Assembly: GCA_023522315.1 (NCBI GenBank)
Contig: JAHCSU010000306.1
Location: 1-64,000 of the forward strand
Length of the DNA stretch: 64,000 nucleotides
From: Nostoc sp. CCCryo 231-06
GTDB lineage: Bacteria > Cyanobacteriota > Cyanobacteriia > Cyanobacteriales > Nostocaceae
Direction: 5' to 3'
The first letter of the stretch is position 1, and every line of letters begins with the position of its first letter. This document shows positions 53,431 to 63,600 of this stretch, one piece after another. The translations under genes and the position numbers were made by a program. The notes beneath the pieces were generated by a model. It had not been told where the DNA came from, ran no database searches, and saw only the letters and a list, made by a program, of their open reading frames with translations.

Positions 53431-53704
53431 ATATCTTAAAGTAGCAAATCATAGCAAAATTCTCAGAGAGACGTTGTGATATAAATTTCAATGAGTAGCG
53501 AGCGATCGCACTGATATCAAGCTACTACCAGATATTAGCGTAGGCATAACCCACCGCAGGCATCGCACAGGTCAGTGAGAGAATATTTTGATAATTGGGC
53601 GAAAGTTTTCCGAAATTGATAACCTAAGTTTGGTAGTAATTACCAGAACACTAATTTATAAAGAACTTCTATAACTAGCCTTGGGGAAATATGGCCCCAC
53701 AAAA
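53431..53704. other. Spacer upstream of the ABC exporter gene
   Basis: No gene is supported. The left part has a short dispersed repeat (GCGTAGGCATAACCCACCGC). The right part ends in the terminator below and could encode a short plus-strand RNA, since no plus-strand gene precedes that terminator. Confidence 0.35.
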
Positions 53705-53730
53705 ACCTGGTCTTCGCGATCAGGTTTTTT
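53705..53730. terminator. Rho-independent-type terminator
   Basis: ACCTGGTC (53705-53712), loop TTCGC, GATCAGGT (53718-53725, one G-T pair), then six Ts. Five As precede it, so it also works on the minus strand, where it would end the gene at 53772-54380. Confidence 0.75.
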
Positions 53731-53771
53731 GGCATGTGTAAATTAACAGTAATAAGAAGCGAAACCCAACC

Positions 53772-54380
53772 TTAAGTTGATTGTGACCGAATCATCCACA
53801 CTAAAATACCTAAGACTTGCTCTACTGGAGGAATTAAGTATTCAGTTAAATCAATAGTTACAATGCTGTCCTCCAACTTGAGGAATGTCCACAGGTTGCC
53901 ACTACTAACACTACCGTAGATAGTAGCAATAGGTTTTTCGTCTTTGGCATTAAACCTTTGGGCGGCGATCATTTCTGCGATACACTGCCCCAAACCACCT
54001 TTGAGATTTTCCTTTTTGGCTTCCACTATCACCACTGCTGGGGCTTCAATAAATAACTGTTCTGGCGAAAGGCTAATCAGAAAGTCGCAAAATCCCGCCA
54101 GTCCAACTTCTGGTTCAACATTAAATTCTTCTCCAGAAAAGAAACTGATTTGTCTGTTGAGAATTTTTCGGACTTCAAATAAGATTGGGCTGATAATCAA
54201 TTCTGATCTAGCTTTTTCAGAACCCATTGCAATTGCTAGCTGGATACTTTCTGCTAAAAATTCAGCCAGCAGAGGACTAGCTGAGATTGGTTCTATAGGA
54301 GGTAAAAATCGCCCACCTTCTACTAAGGTGAGATTAAAGTCTTGTTTTACTTTTCTTAAAGAAAAATCTCTATAGGACAT
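53772..54380 (-). CDS. Hypothetical protein with PD-(D/E)XK nuclease-like motif
   Basis: This 202-residue soluble protein belongs to no family I can name. The middle has EFNVEPEVGLAGFCDFLISL followed some 18 residues later by VVIVEAKKEN and GLGQCIAEMIAAQ. The D...E-x-K spacing and the following helix with Gln match the PD-(D/E)XK nuclease fold (Asp near 105, Glu-x-Lys near 126-128). Similar proteins are frequent in filamentous cyanobacteria and are usually hypothetical. It could be a nuclease or an inactive relative. ATG 54380 is used. A good terminator lies 40 bases past its end. Confidence 0.6.
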   Translation of the reverse strand: MSYRDFSLRKVKQDFNLTLVEGGRFLPPIEPISASPLLAEFLAESIQLAIAMGSEKARSELIISPILFEVRKILNRQISFFSGEEFNVEPEVGLAGFCDFLISLSPEQLFIEAPAVVIVEAKKENLKGGLGQCIAEMIAAQRFNAKDEKPIATIYGSVSSGNLWTFLKLEDSIVTIDLTEYLIPPVEQVLGILVWMIRSQST

Positions 54381-54616
54381 CAAGTGTCTCCAAGTGACAG
54401 AATCTAGCTAGTTATCTCCCAATACGGTTCGGTTAACATTTTAATCTTTTGAAGATCCCCCCAACCCACGCCAGTCGCTCATGGGGGAAACCCCCTTCTC
54501 TACGAGACGCTGTTCGCGTTGGCTCCCCTTAAACCCAAAAATTACGAATTAGTAATTAGTTAATTTCTCTTTCCTGACTCCCCTCTTTGCACTGCGAAGA
54601 GGGGTTAGGGGTGAGG

Positions 54617-56350
54617 TTACGCTGGATAAATCCGCAATCTTCTATTTGGTTCTTCACCAAAACTATGCGACTTGAGGCGATAATGTTCTACCAACTCATG
54701 TTGCATTTTGCGGACTTGGGGAGAACGCGGTAATAACTCGACTGGTTGTCCTTTAGGAATCACAATTTGCTCAACAGCAAGTCTAGCTTCTTCCAAGGCA
54801 TCCATCTCATCATCGCTACCATTGTGCAAAAACAGTTGCAATTCTAGATCATCGGCCGTTTCTGGGTCGTCCATGTTCAGCAACCGCCGCAAACCACGGG
54901 TAATTTGCGGAATGGTGCTGGACTTAATCATGTGGATGGGTACATGACGGGCTTTGGCCATTTGGCGTAATTTGGCGTGGTTTTTGACGTGCGATCGCAG
55001 TGCTAAAATTGCATCAGCACTATCTATATCTTTTGTCAATACCACGGGCAAAGTTAGCACGCTAATTACCTGTTCTAGTTGATGGCGACTAACACCATAA
55101 GGGTAAACGTGCAGTGGCAAATCTTCACCATTCGGGCCGGGCTGTCTAGTAGCAGCATCCAAATCAATGCTTTCAGAATAATTGAAGGATTCATCCAGCA
55201 AACGATCAAACTCACTGCGTCCAGTTACCCGCTCTACAGGCAATTGCGGCAGTGCTACCATTTGTCCAGATGAACGCCAGCCATTAGACGGTCGCGCCGG
55301 TGGGAAAGATTCTTCCACTGTCGCTAGCTGTCCACCGCGACCATTGACAACAGCTAACTGCCTTGTAACAGCGATTTTGCCGTGGTCATCAACGGTTCTC
55401 GTTTGTGGGGTAGCCTGACGCCCCCGCAGCAGAGTATCTACTGTGTCAGCAACACTTTCGTGTACTGTCCAGCGTTGGCGTTCCAACATTTCCACAGCAA
55501 TTTCAAAGGTAGGAGGGGCTTTCCGCTCCAAAACAGTCTTTTGAGAACCTCGCCGCCTGGCTTCGTCGTCTCCCAGTGTCACAGCTTGGATACCCCCAAC
55601 TAAATCAGCCAGGGTCGGGTTTTTTATCAGATTTTCGATCTGATTCCCGTGGGCAGTACCTACCAACTGTACACCCCGTTCCGCAATGGTCCGAGCCGCT
55701 AAAGCTTCCAGTTCTGTGCCAATTTCATCAATGACAATGACTTCTGGCATGTGGTTTTCCACTGCCTCAATCATCACCTGATGTTGTTGATTTGGATGAG
55801 CCACTTGCATCCGCCGAGCGCGACCAATGGCAGGGTGGGCAACATCACCATCCCCAGCTATTTCGTTGGAGGTGTCAATAATCACCACTCGTTTATGCAG
55901 ATCATCCGCCAAAACACGGGCAATTTCCCGTAAGGCAGTAGTTTTGCCCACGCCTGGACGCCCCAGCATGAGAATCGATTTACCAGTTTCTACCAAATCG
56001 CGGATCATGCCAATGGTTCCGAATACCGCTCGACCAACGCGACAGGTCAAGCCAATAATCTTACCCGTGCGGTTGCGGATGGCGCTGATCCGATGCAAAG
56101 TTTGCTCAATTCCTGCTCGATTATCTCCGCCAAAGATTCCAACTCGTTGAATACAATCATCTATCTGTTCTTGAGTAACGGGTACTTCACTCAGATACTC
56201 AGCTTGATTAGGAAACCGAGCCTCTGGGCGACGACCCAAATCCAAGACCACTTCTACTAAACTATCTCGTTTGGGATGACTCTCTAGTACTTGTTGCAGG
56301 TCTTGGGGCAAAATGTCTAATAACTTTTGGAGATCGTCTGTAATCGTCAT
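54617..56350 (-). CDS. Ycf45-like AAA ATPase with R3H nucleic-acid-binding domain
   Basis: This 577-residue cytoplasmic protein starts at ATG 56350 (the open frame extends to 56434 but without similarity). The ATPase domain (about 60-330) has Walker A GRPGVGKTTALREIA and Walker B-like EVIVIDEIGTELEALAARTI, close to chloroplast Ycf45 and to SpoIIIAA-type ATPases. The C-terminal part (about 430-577) has LRSHVKNHAKLRQMAKARH and an R3H-type single-stranded nucleic-acid-binding end. The biological role is unknown. It follows ldpA by 84 bases on the same strand and is probably transcribed with it. Confidence 0.85.
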   Translation of the reverse strand: MTITDDLQKLLDILPQDLQQVLESHPKRDSLVEVVLDLGRRPEARFPNQAEYLSEVPVTQEQIDDCIQRVGIFGGDNRAGIEQTLHRISAIRNRTGKIIGLTCRVGRAVFGTIGMIRDLVETGKSILMLGRPGVGKTTALREIARVLADDLHKRVVIIDTSNEIAGDGDVAHPAIGRARRMQVAHPNQQHQVMIEAVENHMPEVIVIDEIGTELEALAARTIAERGVQLVGTAHGNQIENLIKNPTLADLVGGIQAVTLGDDEARRRGSQKTVLERKAPPTFEIAVEMLERQRWTVHESVADTVDTLLRGRQATPQTRTVDDHGKIAVTRQLAVVNGRGGQLATVEESFPPARPSNGWRSSGQMVALPQLPVERVTGRSEFDRLLDESFNYSESIDLDAATRQPGPNGEDLPLHVYPYGVSRHQLEQVISVLTLPVVLTKDIDSADAILALRSHVKNHAKLRQMAKARHVPIHMIKSSTIPQITRGLRRLLNMDDPETADDLELQLFLHNGSDDEMDALEEARLAVEQIVIPKGQPVELLPRSPQVRKMQHELVEHYRLKSHSFGEEPNRRLRIYPA

Positions 56351-56434
56351 GCTTTCTATGGTGACGTTTTTAGAGATAGCGAGGACATTTGCGTGCAGGA
56401 GAACCCGTTCTGGGTAATTTTCCGAAACGAGCAA

Positions 56435-57595
56435 TTAACGCTCCTGCTGTGACTTGATCTGGGAAACGAGAGAATGGGCAAGTTCTACAGCTTGCCAAAG
56501 TAATACTTCATCTTCTTCTAGGCGAAGATTCGCTTGCACATTGGTGTTACTTACCTCCTTATTCTCTAACTGTTCGAGAATTGGTGACAGCAGTACGCGG
56601 GCGTAGCTACCGTAGGCGACCCCAGAAATTTTGGATTTTGAATTTTGGATTTTAGATTTTGGGTTGGTGTCTTCTAATCCAAAATCTAAAATCGGCAATC
56701 TAAAATCGTTGAGCAGTCCCATTGCCTTTAACTTAGCAACGGTATAGCTATTTGTGCCGCCTGCTAACTGCACATATCCCGGTAACTTAGCTGCCAAAAC
56801 TTTTTGCCCTAATTTCACCGCAGCTATTGTGGTGCCATCGCCAATATCACCACTCATGGGACGGCCGTCGGTTTGCCAAATTAAAGCACTCTTGAGTGGG
56901 GCAATCAGGTCATATACTGCTCTTAGGTAGTCAATCATCCCATCGCCATCGGGACAGCTGATAGCTAGTAGCTTTAATTGATCGGCCCACGGTGAAATTG
57001 CCTGCCATAATTGCTCAAATTCTGTCAACCGGCCAACTTTTGTATGGATTTCTACGGCATCTACTCCCGTTGACATTACCAATGGCGCGATCGCTCCCGG
57101 CGTTGACATATATGAACTTGTATCAATTATACCATAAGGACAAACTGGTATACAACGACCGCAGCCATAGCACTTTTCTGATATTACTCCCGAAAAGTTT
57201 TCTTTTACATTGTTAAACACGATTGCTTGTGCCGGACAAATCCGTTCACAGGGTCTAGGGCAATCTCTAGGACACTCAGTAGGGTTAAATTCTGCTTTCC
57301 GAAAATGGGGATCTTCTCCATCGTTCAGGCTTACCATCAAAAAGGGTGAGTTGCCTTTGTAGCCAAAGCCTCGCTTTTGGGCATCCGTAGCCAGAGATTT
57401 GGCTACTTGTAGCCCTGCTTGTGCTGCTGCAATCACTGCTGGATCAGCTGCAACATCTATGCAGTCAGCGCCCGCCAAAGTATAGGCTAACGTTAAACTT
57501 CTGACTGCCGGTAAATGCTGGAAGCTGGCTCCGCAGATCAGCTTGAACCAGTCACCTTGTTTGAGAGATTGGAAAGGGGCGAACAGATCAGTCAC
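56435..57595 (-). CDS. ldpA: Circadian input protein LdpA
   Basis: The 386-residue product resembles LdpA (light-dependent period), an iron-sulfur protein that senses redox state and modulates the cyanobacterial clock. A ferredoxin-like region (about 105-155) holds two Cys clusters: CPRDCPRPCERICPA and CYGCGRCIPVCPYG. The surrounding domain (LTLAYTLAGADCIDVAADP; VMSTGVDAVEIHT) is typical of the family. Residues about 305-330 (EDTNPKSKIQNSKSKIS) are encoded by an AT-rich low-complexity repeat of the sort found between genes, inserted in frame. Start ATG 57595. The Ycf45-like gene follows. Confidence 0.9.
   Translation of the reverse strand: MTDLFAPFQSLKQGDWFKLICGASFQHLPAVRSLTLAYTLAGADCIDVAADPAVIAAAQAGLQVAKSLATDAQKRGFGYKGNSPFLMVSLNDGEDPHFRKAEFNPTECPRDCPRPCERICPAQAIVFNNVKENFSGVISEKCYGCGRCIPVCPYGIIDTSSYMSTPGAIAPLVMSTGVDAVEIHTKVGRLTEFEQLWQAISPWADQLKLLAISCPDGDGMIDYLRAVYDLIAPLKSALIWQTDGRPMSGDIGDGTTIAAVKLGQKVLAAKLPGYVQLAGGTNSYTVAKLKAMGLLNDFRLPILDFGLEDTNPKSKIQNSKSKISGVAYGSYARVLLSPILEQLENKEVSNTNVQANLRLEEDEVLLWQAVELAHSLVSQIKSQQER
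56622..56702. repeat. AT-rich low-complexity repeat within ldpA
   Basis: Repeated ATTTTGGATTTTGAATTTTG-type units and their complement around 56675-56702 (AATCCAAAATCTAAAATC). The unit is a frequent Nostoc intergenic repeat; here it is in frame and free of stops. Confidence 0.6.
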
Positions 57596-57845
57596 TATTC
57601 TATTATGCGTTTATGCGACTAAAAATAGTAGTCTGTGATCAAGAAAAAGTCCAGATTTCCTGATTCAGGGCATTGGGCATTTGGCATTGGTATTAATTAT
57701 TTCTCCCTTTGCCTAGCCTATGTTCCGATCTATTGAGGGTGGGGCGCAAGATTAATCTAGTCAAGGGTTGGTTAACAGTAGGTTAAAAGCTAACAATTAC
57801 AGCTATAGCGTTTCTCGTTTACGTGAGGTACACCCGTAGGGGCAC

Positions 57846-57995
57846 CTTGAGATTGAAGATACCTATTTTCAGCAAAGCCAAGGGGAAGAATACTACCAAG
57901 GAAAAATCTGGGCAGCGACGAACATCTACGAAGCAGGTTTAAGCGATCGCCATATTGAAGTTTTGGAACAATTTCAGGTAAAGGCGAAAATTTAC
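57846..57995 (+). pseudogene. GAF-domain relic
   Basis: The plus-strand frame reads LEIEDTYFQQSQGEEYYQGK, then IWAATNIYEAGLSDRHIEVL and EQFQVKAKIY. This matches the middle of cyanobacterial GAF domains found in phytochrome-like and sensor kinases (D-T-Y/C-F-x-E..., D-I-Y-x-A-G, H-I-x-x-L-E-Q-F-Q-x-x-A). There is no start and the rest of the kinase is missing. It is probably the remains of a sensor kinase gene. The remaining spacer from 57596 holds only short repeats. Confidence 0.55.
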
Positions 57996-58010
57996 CGAGT
58001 TTGCTGTTGG

Positions 58011-58750
58011 CTAACGCTCTTGTTGCTCGATGGGAATTTCGATCGCAAACTCTCCTCCTTTGCCAACAGAAGAAGTGCAGGTAATATTTCCTCGGTGTTT
58101 TTGCACAATAATTTGATAGCTAATGGATAATCCTAGCCCACTACCTTTGCCCACAGGTTTTGTGGTAAAAAATGGGTCAAATAAACGCGATCGCAACGAC
58201 TCTTCTATACCAGGGCCATTATCTGCGATCGCAATTTTGACCATATTCAAGTCTGTCACCTCTGTGTGAATCCGAATTTGGGGAGTAGGGAGTAGGGAGT
58301 AGAAGATTGATTCCCCACTCCCCACTCCCTCTTCTATTGCATCGATAGCATTATTCAACAGATGCATAAATACTTGGTTTAATTCACTCGCATAACAAGT
58401 GACTAGGGGCAAGTTACCATAATCTTTCACTACAAGAATTGTCGGACGGTCTCCTGTTTCCCTGAGTCTATGTTGTAACATCACCAAAGTGTTTTCGATG
58501 TCTTCATGGATATTTACGCGTTTCATCTCTGCCTCATCATGCGAGAAAAGTGTTGTAGCGCTAGTACAATTTCCCGAATGCGATCAGATCCTCTATACAT
58601 TGCACCTATCAAATTTTGCAGATCCGTAATCATAAAATTCAGGTCTATATCTTTGGCTATTTGCTGAATTTTTGGTGTGGCTTTGGGATATTCCTGTTGA
58701 TAAGCCTCAATCAGATTCAGTAGGTCTTTCACATATTGACCAGCATAAAT
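58011..58750 (-). pseudogene. Sensor histidine kinase C-terminal part, frameshifted
   Basis: Two frames together make the end of a cyanobacterial sensor kinase. The first (to about 58530) has the dimerisation region DLLNLIEAYQQEYPKATPKI and GSDRIREIVLALQHFSRM. The second has EDIENTLVMLQHRLRE, LNQVFMHLLNNAIDAIE, DNGPGIEESLRSRLFDPFFT and KGSGLGLSISYQI (N, G1, F and G2 boxes). Between them one base is missing (ATGATG where the family frame needs ATGGATG). Upstream a stop (58754-58756) cuts off the H-box and sensor domains. A heptamer-type repeat is inserted at 58272-58330 in frame. It cannot make a working kinase. Confidence 0.82.
58272..58330. repeat. Tandem GGGAGTA / CCCCACT repeats in the kinase relic
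   Basis: GGGAGTAGGGAGTAGGGAGTA followed by TTCCCCACTCCCCACTCCC forms a heptamer-based inverted repeat. It keeps the reading frame between the N box and the following strand. Confidence 0.65.
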
Positions 58751-58799
58751 GCATTATGTATCAAAAGCTATGTTTGTAATTCGAGGCATTATTTGATAG

Positions 58800-60635
58800 C
58801 TACCATTGAGGTGATGCGGCAAGTAACTTAAGAACCAATTGTTGTTCTATCGGTTGAGAAAACAGATATCCTTGAGCAAAATTACAGTTTAAACTTCTCA
58901 ATTGGGCTAGTTGTTCTTGGGTTTCGACACCTTCAGCGATCGCACTCATTCCCATTGAGTTGGCAATGCCAATCATTGCTGGTACTAGCCCCATATTCTC
59001 TTTGTTTTCCTGCATCCGTTTAACGAAAGATTTATCAATTTTGAGCGCATTAAAAGGAAAGCTGTGTAGGTAACTCAAAGAGGAATATCCTGTACCAAAG
59101 TCATCCATAATCAACTTGATTTTTCGCTGCTTTAGTTGTTGAAGAATTATTTTAATCGCATTAGTATTTTCCATAATTACACTTTCTGTAATTTCTAATT
59201 CTAAGTATGCAGGATTTATTCTACTTTCATAAATTATTCGGTCAATTTGTTCTACAAAATTATGCTGTGAAAATAACCTAGCACTCAAATTGACACTCAT
59301 TGTTAGAGGTTCTGGTGTTACTGGATGATGTTGCCAGATGCTTAATTGATGACAAGCTGACTGTAATACCCAAGTATTGATGGCATTAATTAAACCTGTT
59401 TCTTCTGCCACAGGAATAAATTCTATGGGAGAAACCAGACCACGAATCGGATGTCGCCAGCGCACCAAGGCTTCAAATCCAGAAATTCTGCCTGTAGTCA
59501 GGGAAACAATTGGCTGATAGTAAACCACGAATTCTTGTCTTTCAACAGCCCTTCGCAAGTCATTTTCTAACTCTAAAAGCTGAATAGCTTCCTGATGCAT
59601 TGCTGGATTGAAAACGTGATATTTGGCGCTTCCTTGGGCTTTAGCCCGATACATTGCCGTATCAGCATCCCGCAGTAGATACTCTGGGCGATCGTAATCT
59701 TTATTGCCCCAGCTAATGCCAATGCTGGCATTCATAAATACTTCATATCTGGACAGTTTAAAAGCAAGTGATAGCTGTTGCAGAATCCGTTCGGCAACTT
59801 GAATTGCTATATTAATATCTGTGATATTTTCTAGGAGAATTCCAAATTCGTCACCGCCCAATCGTGCTAGAGTATGAACAGGTAACAAACATGCTTGTAG
59901 GCGACGAGCGATGGCTATCAGCAATTCATCTCCCACCAGATGTCCAAGGGAATCATTGACAACTTTGAAGCGATCGCAGTCCAAAAAAAGGAGTGCAAAC
60001 TGATAATTAGATTCTTGCTTGGCCCGATTTAAAGCATTTTCTAGTCGCCTAATAAACAAAACTCGGTTTGGTAATCCAGTCAGGGAATCATGCAGGGCTA
60101 TGTCTAGCAGTTGACTTTGCAATTTCTGACGGGAATTGATTTCTTCTTGGAGTTTTTGGAGAGTTTTTTCTAGTTCCCCAGTCCGCTGTTTTACCCGATC
60201 TTCCAGTTCGACATTTAGTTTCAATATTTCTAATCGCGCCGACCTCAATGCCAGTTGATTTTGCACGCGCACCAAAACTTCTTGAAACTCAAAAGGTTTG
60301 CTGATGTAGTCTACGCCACCTACCTTAAAGGCTTTAACTTTGTCAAAAACATCATCTAAAGCGCTAATAAAAATCACCGGAATATCGGCTGTTAGCTCAC
60401 TAGCTTTTAAGGTCTGACAAATTTCATAGCCATCTACTTCTGGCATCATAATATCGAGTAGAATCAAATCCGGTAATACTGTTTGAGTTGCCGTCAGTGC
60501 CATTTGCCAATTCAAGGCTTTACGAACGCTATACCCTTCCCTTGTCAATATAGAGGATAAAACCCGGAGGTTATCCGCCATATCGTCAACGATCAAAATA
60601 TCTTTTTTCTTAGGGTCTAAATGCTCGTAATTCAT
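58800..60635 (-). CDS. Response regulator with GGDEF and EAL domains
   Basis: The 611-residue protein combines a receiver domain (about 10-130; KKDILIVDDMADN, DLILLDIMMPEVDGYE with the phosphorylatable Asp, and KPFEFQEVL), a coiled-coil linker (about 135-180), a GGDEF domain (about 185-345; ARLGGDEFGILL, intact active site) and an EAL domain (about 355-605; GFEALVRWRHP, DDFGTGYSSLSYL, DKSFVKR). Both catalytic signatures look complete, so it may make and break cyclic di-GMP according to the state of the receiver. Its start overlaps the stop of the hybrid kinase by 4 bases, so that kinase is the likely phosphate donor. Confidence 0.92.
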   Translation of the reverse strand: MNYEHLDPKKKDILIVDDMADNLRVLSSILTREGYSVRKALNWQMALTATQTVLPDLILLDIMMPEVDGYEICQTLKASELTADIPVIFISALDDVFDKVKAFKVGGVDYISKPFEFQEVLVRVQNQLALRSARLEILKLNVELEDRVKQRTGELEKTLQKLQEEINSRQKLQSQLLDIALHDSLTGLPNRVLFIRRLENALNRAKQESNYQFALLFLDCDRFKVVNDSLGHLVGDELLIAIARRLQACLLPVHTLARLGGDEFGILLENITDINIAIQVAERILQQLSLAFKLSRYEVFMNASIGISWGNKDYDRPEYLLRDADTAMYRAKAQGSAKYHVFNPAMHQEAIQLLELENDLRRAVERQEFVVYYQPIVSLTTGRISGFEALVRWRHPIRGLVSPIEFIPVAEETGLINAINTWVLQSACHQLSIWQHHPVTPEPLTMSVNLSARLFSQHNFVEQIDRIIYESRINPAYLELEITESVIMENTNAIKIILQQLKQRKIKLIMDDFGTGYSSLSYLHSFPFNALKIDKSFVKRMQENKENMGLVPAMIGIANSMGMSAIAEGVETQEQLAQLRSLNCNFAQGYLFSQPIEQQLVLKLLAASPQW

Positions 60636-63600
60636 TCTACGTTTGTTTTAGTCAATTCCATGATTTTATCAAACTGGTAGTTATTCGCTAAATCCCTGAG
60701 AACGTTGAAAACTTGACTATTATCTGAGGGAATTTGCTTGAGTAACTCTAAAATCAGTTCATCGCTACAGCTGGCTGCGGCATAGTAAATATGTTGGAGC
60801 CACTCAGGTGACATTTGTGATAAACGGCTCAGGATTTCGGTAACAGTGATAAATATTTGTGTAGGTTGATCGACAACTGTTGTGTTTGTGGTTTCTACTT
60901 GGTTGGTATACTTTACACCTAGATGTTGGCTCAGTTTTTCCAATAATACTTCTTGTGTGAATGGCTTGCGAATAAAATCATCGCAGCCAATGGATAAAAT
61001 TTTCTGGCGTTCTTCTTCAAAGGCGCTAGCAGTTAGGGCAATAATGATCGTGTGTGTATTGGAGCAACTCTGCCCTGTCCCAGAGAAGTCACAAGGGGGA
61101 GCCAGGGCTGTTAACGATCGCTTTGCGGCACCATTGGCTTCTGGTGTAGGAGAAATGATGCCTAGCTGGCTTTTGAATAGGGGTACAACCTTGAGAACTT
61201 CGCACTCGCCGGAATCGGGGAACCCTCCCGCAAAGTACTGGCTCCCCGACGACACCAGCTGTTCCGAGTTTGGGAACTTCCGCAACGCATTGGTTGCCCC
61301 ATACCTTCTTTGTTTAGCTTTAATTATTCTTGTCGCTTCGTAACCGTCCATGACCGGCATTCGCATATCCATAAAAATCAAGTGTGGTTGCCAAGATTCC
61401 CAATTAGCAACTGCTTCACTACCATCTATAGCTTCCCTGACTTCAAAGCCAACAGATGTGAGAATTTTAACTAACAACATCCGGCTATCTTTGGAGTCGT
61501 CAACTACTAAGATGCGATATGCTTTCTCAGTAGGTGCTAAAGCTAGAATTTGGTATCTAGTTTGGTTTATTGGGATTTCTATGGGGCAAGCTAGAGCAAT
61601 CTGAATATCAAAGGCAAATCTACTACCGACACCAGGGATGCTGTTGACAGTAATATCTCCTCCCATCAGTTGCGCGTATTTCCGGCTAATCGCCAAACCC
61701 AGTCCCGTACCTTGTTGGGATTTTCTGCCGATTTCGGTTTGCTCAAAAGCTTCAAACAACAAGTCAAGTTCTTGTGGGGCAATACCGCAGCCAGTGTCTT
61801 GTACCTCGAAGAAGAGATGAGGGGGATGAGGGAGATTTTGCTCTCCCTGCTCCTCAGTTTCCCAGCTCCCAGCCCCCAGTCTCACCCGTAGTGTCACCCT
61901 CCCAGTATTAGTAAATTTAATGGCATTTCCCAAGAGGTTGAGCAAGACTTGACACAGTTTATTTTCGTCCGTTTCTATGTACTTAGGAATGTTTTGTGCA
62001 TATTCAAACACTAGCTCTAAATTTTTAGATGCAGCACTTGCGTGTTGCATCTTTTCTAACTTCTTCAATACATGAATTAAATCAAAGCTGCTGGTGTTTA
62101 ATGTGATTCTGCCAGCTTCGATTTTGGACATTTCTAGAATGTCGTTAATTAAGTTGAGTAGATGTTCGCCAGCCCGATTAATAATTGCCAAGTTTTCTTG
62201 ATGTTCGCCAGATAGCGAATAATCTCGGCTCATGAATTGGGTAAAACCGAGAATGGCATTGAGTGGGGTACGCAGTTCGTGGCTCATGTTAGCTAGGAAT
62301 TCGCTTTTGGCAAGGTTAGCGGCGGTGCTTCGCGCCGCTTCACGAACAGCTGCTTGTTGTTCCTGGGCGGCAATTTTTTGCGATTGAATCAGTTCTTGTT
62401 GAGTGGTTTGCAATTGCTCGATAGCTTGCTGGAACTCTTCAGTACGTTTTTTTACTTGAGCCTCTAAGTTGCGATTGTATCCTGCTAATAAGTTTTCTGC
62501 TTGTTTGCGTTGGGTAATATCAAAAAATGTAGCGATCGCAAAAGCAAGATTTCCTGATTCATCATAAATTGGCTTTCCCAAAACTTCAATGGGAGTAATC
62601 TTGTCAAAATGGCGAATTTCCATATCATCGATCCTGGTGCTTTCCCCAAGCAATGCTCTCAAAAGCGGTAAGCGATCGCTGGGGTAAAGTTGATCTGTCC
62701 CAGCAAGGTAAGCTTGATATACCTCTGATAATTGTTCGGCGCTAACTTTTGTCATCGCTCCTTGACCAAGAATTTGCTGCCCAATTTTATTTGTATAATA
62801 AGGTTCACCTTCAGCATCTATGATAAATACACCTATCGGCATAGCTTCTAAAAATTGAGTTAGCCGACTTTGATTGTGAGATAGCGCCTCATTTAAGACT
62901 TGCATCTGAACATTCTTTGCTGACAAAGTATTAAACGATACTTGGAGTTGCTTTGCCATAGTTTCAAATGACTTGGCTAGTTCCCCCAGTTCATCGGAAC
63001 GCTGAATTTCTGGTATTTGCTCCCATTCACCTTTAGCAATTTTCTTCGCTGATGTGTTTAATTGTAAAATCGGCTTAATTACCCAGCGACTAGTCAAAAT
63101 CCCAATTCTTGTAGCCACTAAAAAAGCAACTATGCACAACAAAATGGTGATGTGGGTGTTAGCGTTAATTTGCTCCATAAATTCGCCTTCGGGAATCACC
63201 GCCACAATTAGCCAATCTAAACCCAGTTCATCCCTCCAGTTTTTTACCTGCACAAAATAACGCATTCCATCGGCGGTAAAACTTAGCTGTTGCTTCCCAA
63301 CAATGAACCCAAGACTGCCAAAGCGTTTTATCAAAGACTGGGTTGTGAGTCTAATTAAAGAATTTTGACTATCTAATGCTGATCGACGTTTTTCTTGACC
63401 ATTAATGATGGTATATGGTGGCTCGGTAGTAGAAGAAGCCACTATTAACCCGGAACGCTCTAAAATAAAAGTTTTACCCAATGGTTGGGTGTTTAAGTTG
63501 GCTAAAAAGTTGCTGATTTGTGACAAGATCAAATCAACACTAATCACCCCAACAAGTTTTTGATTTTTATCATAAACAGGATAGCTGGAAGATATAGATA

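Noticed and set aside
56351-56434. TTG-started extension of the Ycf45-like protein
   Set aside because: The first 28 codons show no family similarity and ATG 56350 gives the usual N-terminus.
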